A stretch of DNA of 64,000 bases from Corbicula japonica (lineage: Eukaryota > Mollusca > Bivalvia > Venerida > Cyrenidae), in assembly GCA_038501625.1 (NCBI GenBank), contig JAZAYU010000010.1, positions 9,507,380-9,571,379 on the forward strand. The letters are read 5' to 3'. The notes below the pieces were generated by a model. That model was given only the letters and a program-made list of their open reading frames with translations. It was not told where the DNA came from and made no database searches. The position numbers and the translations under genes were made by a program. Below are positions 63,903 through 64,000 of this stretch, piece by piece. Position 1 is the stretch's first letter; the number at the start of each line of letters is the position of its first letter.

Positions 63903-64000
63903 CTGCAACAAACACATAATTAGTGTGAAAATAACAATAAACTTTCTCTAAAAATTAAAAATATAATTGTAACAGTATTTAAACAGACTCTTTGATTTAA

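Overview
The window looks like nuclear DNA of a bivalve mollusc. It is AT-rich, with short GT-AG (a few GC-AG) exons in long introns. It carries repeat motifs widespread in bivalves (an 'aagagggccatgatggccct' head and a 'cggacggacgg...gggggcata' tail), a tRNA-derived SINE and a Mab-21/cGAS-like gene of the kind expanded in molluscs. Species is not determined.

Three protein genes can be supported. (1) Most of the window (63902 down to 7697, minus strand) is the 3' part of one very large gene. I could place 40 exons by splice sites, frame and cysteine pattern. Exons 1-37 are all symmetric phase 1-1 and carry 36 six- to eight-cysteine GCC2/GCC3 (ephrin-receptor-like) modules plus two LDL-receptor class A modules. 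The last three exons encode one C-terminal von Willebrand A domain with a complete MIDAS. The 40 exons sum to 6866 nt, which after the 2-nt partial first codon is exactly 2288 codons including the stop. The 5' end lies beyond the right edge. (2) A plus-strand gene with an uninterrupted 698-codon coding exon (25600-27696), a Mab-21/cGAS-like nucleotidyltransferase, lies nested antisense in the largest upstream intron (22906-29523). (3) At the left edge the first two coding exons of a minus-strand secreted C-type lectin-like gene are visible (2875-2816 signal peptide; 1446-1334 start of the lectin domain); the rest lies outside the window.

Layout: 1-3.1 kb lectin gene 5' end; 3.1-7.7 kb spacer with a degenerate LINE reverse transcriptase and a 42-bp minisatellite that includes the stop codon of the giant gene; 7.7-16 kb the VWA exons, separated by a ~145-bp tandem mollusc repeat and nested DNA transposons; 16-22.9 kb and 29.5-63.9 kb GCC2/GCC3 and LDLa exons about every 1-2 kb; 22.9-29.5 kb intron holding the nested Mab-21 gene.

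The introns are packed with small non-autonomous elements. Two families dominate: F1, about 40 copies, ~235-265 bp, CCCTTTCC ends next to TTAA, built of two successive hairpins; and F2, about 15 copies, ~145-bp near-perfect palindromes carrying two opposed CCAAT boxes. F2 repeatedly sits inside F1. Incipient exon duplications (two dead half-exons, a triplicated splice acceptor) show how the module array may be growing. All functional statements are inferred from sequence recognition by eye; no search was run.
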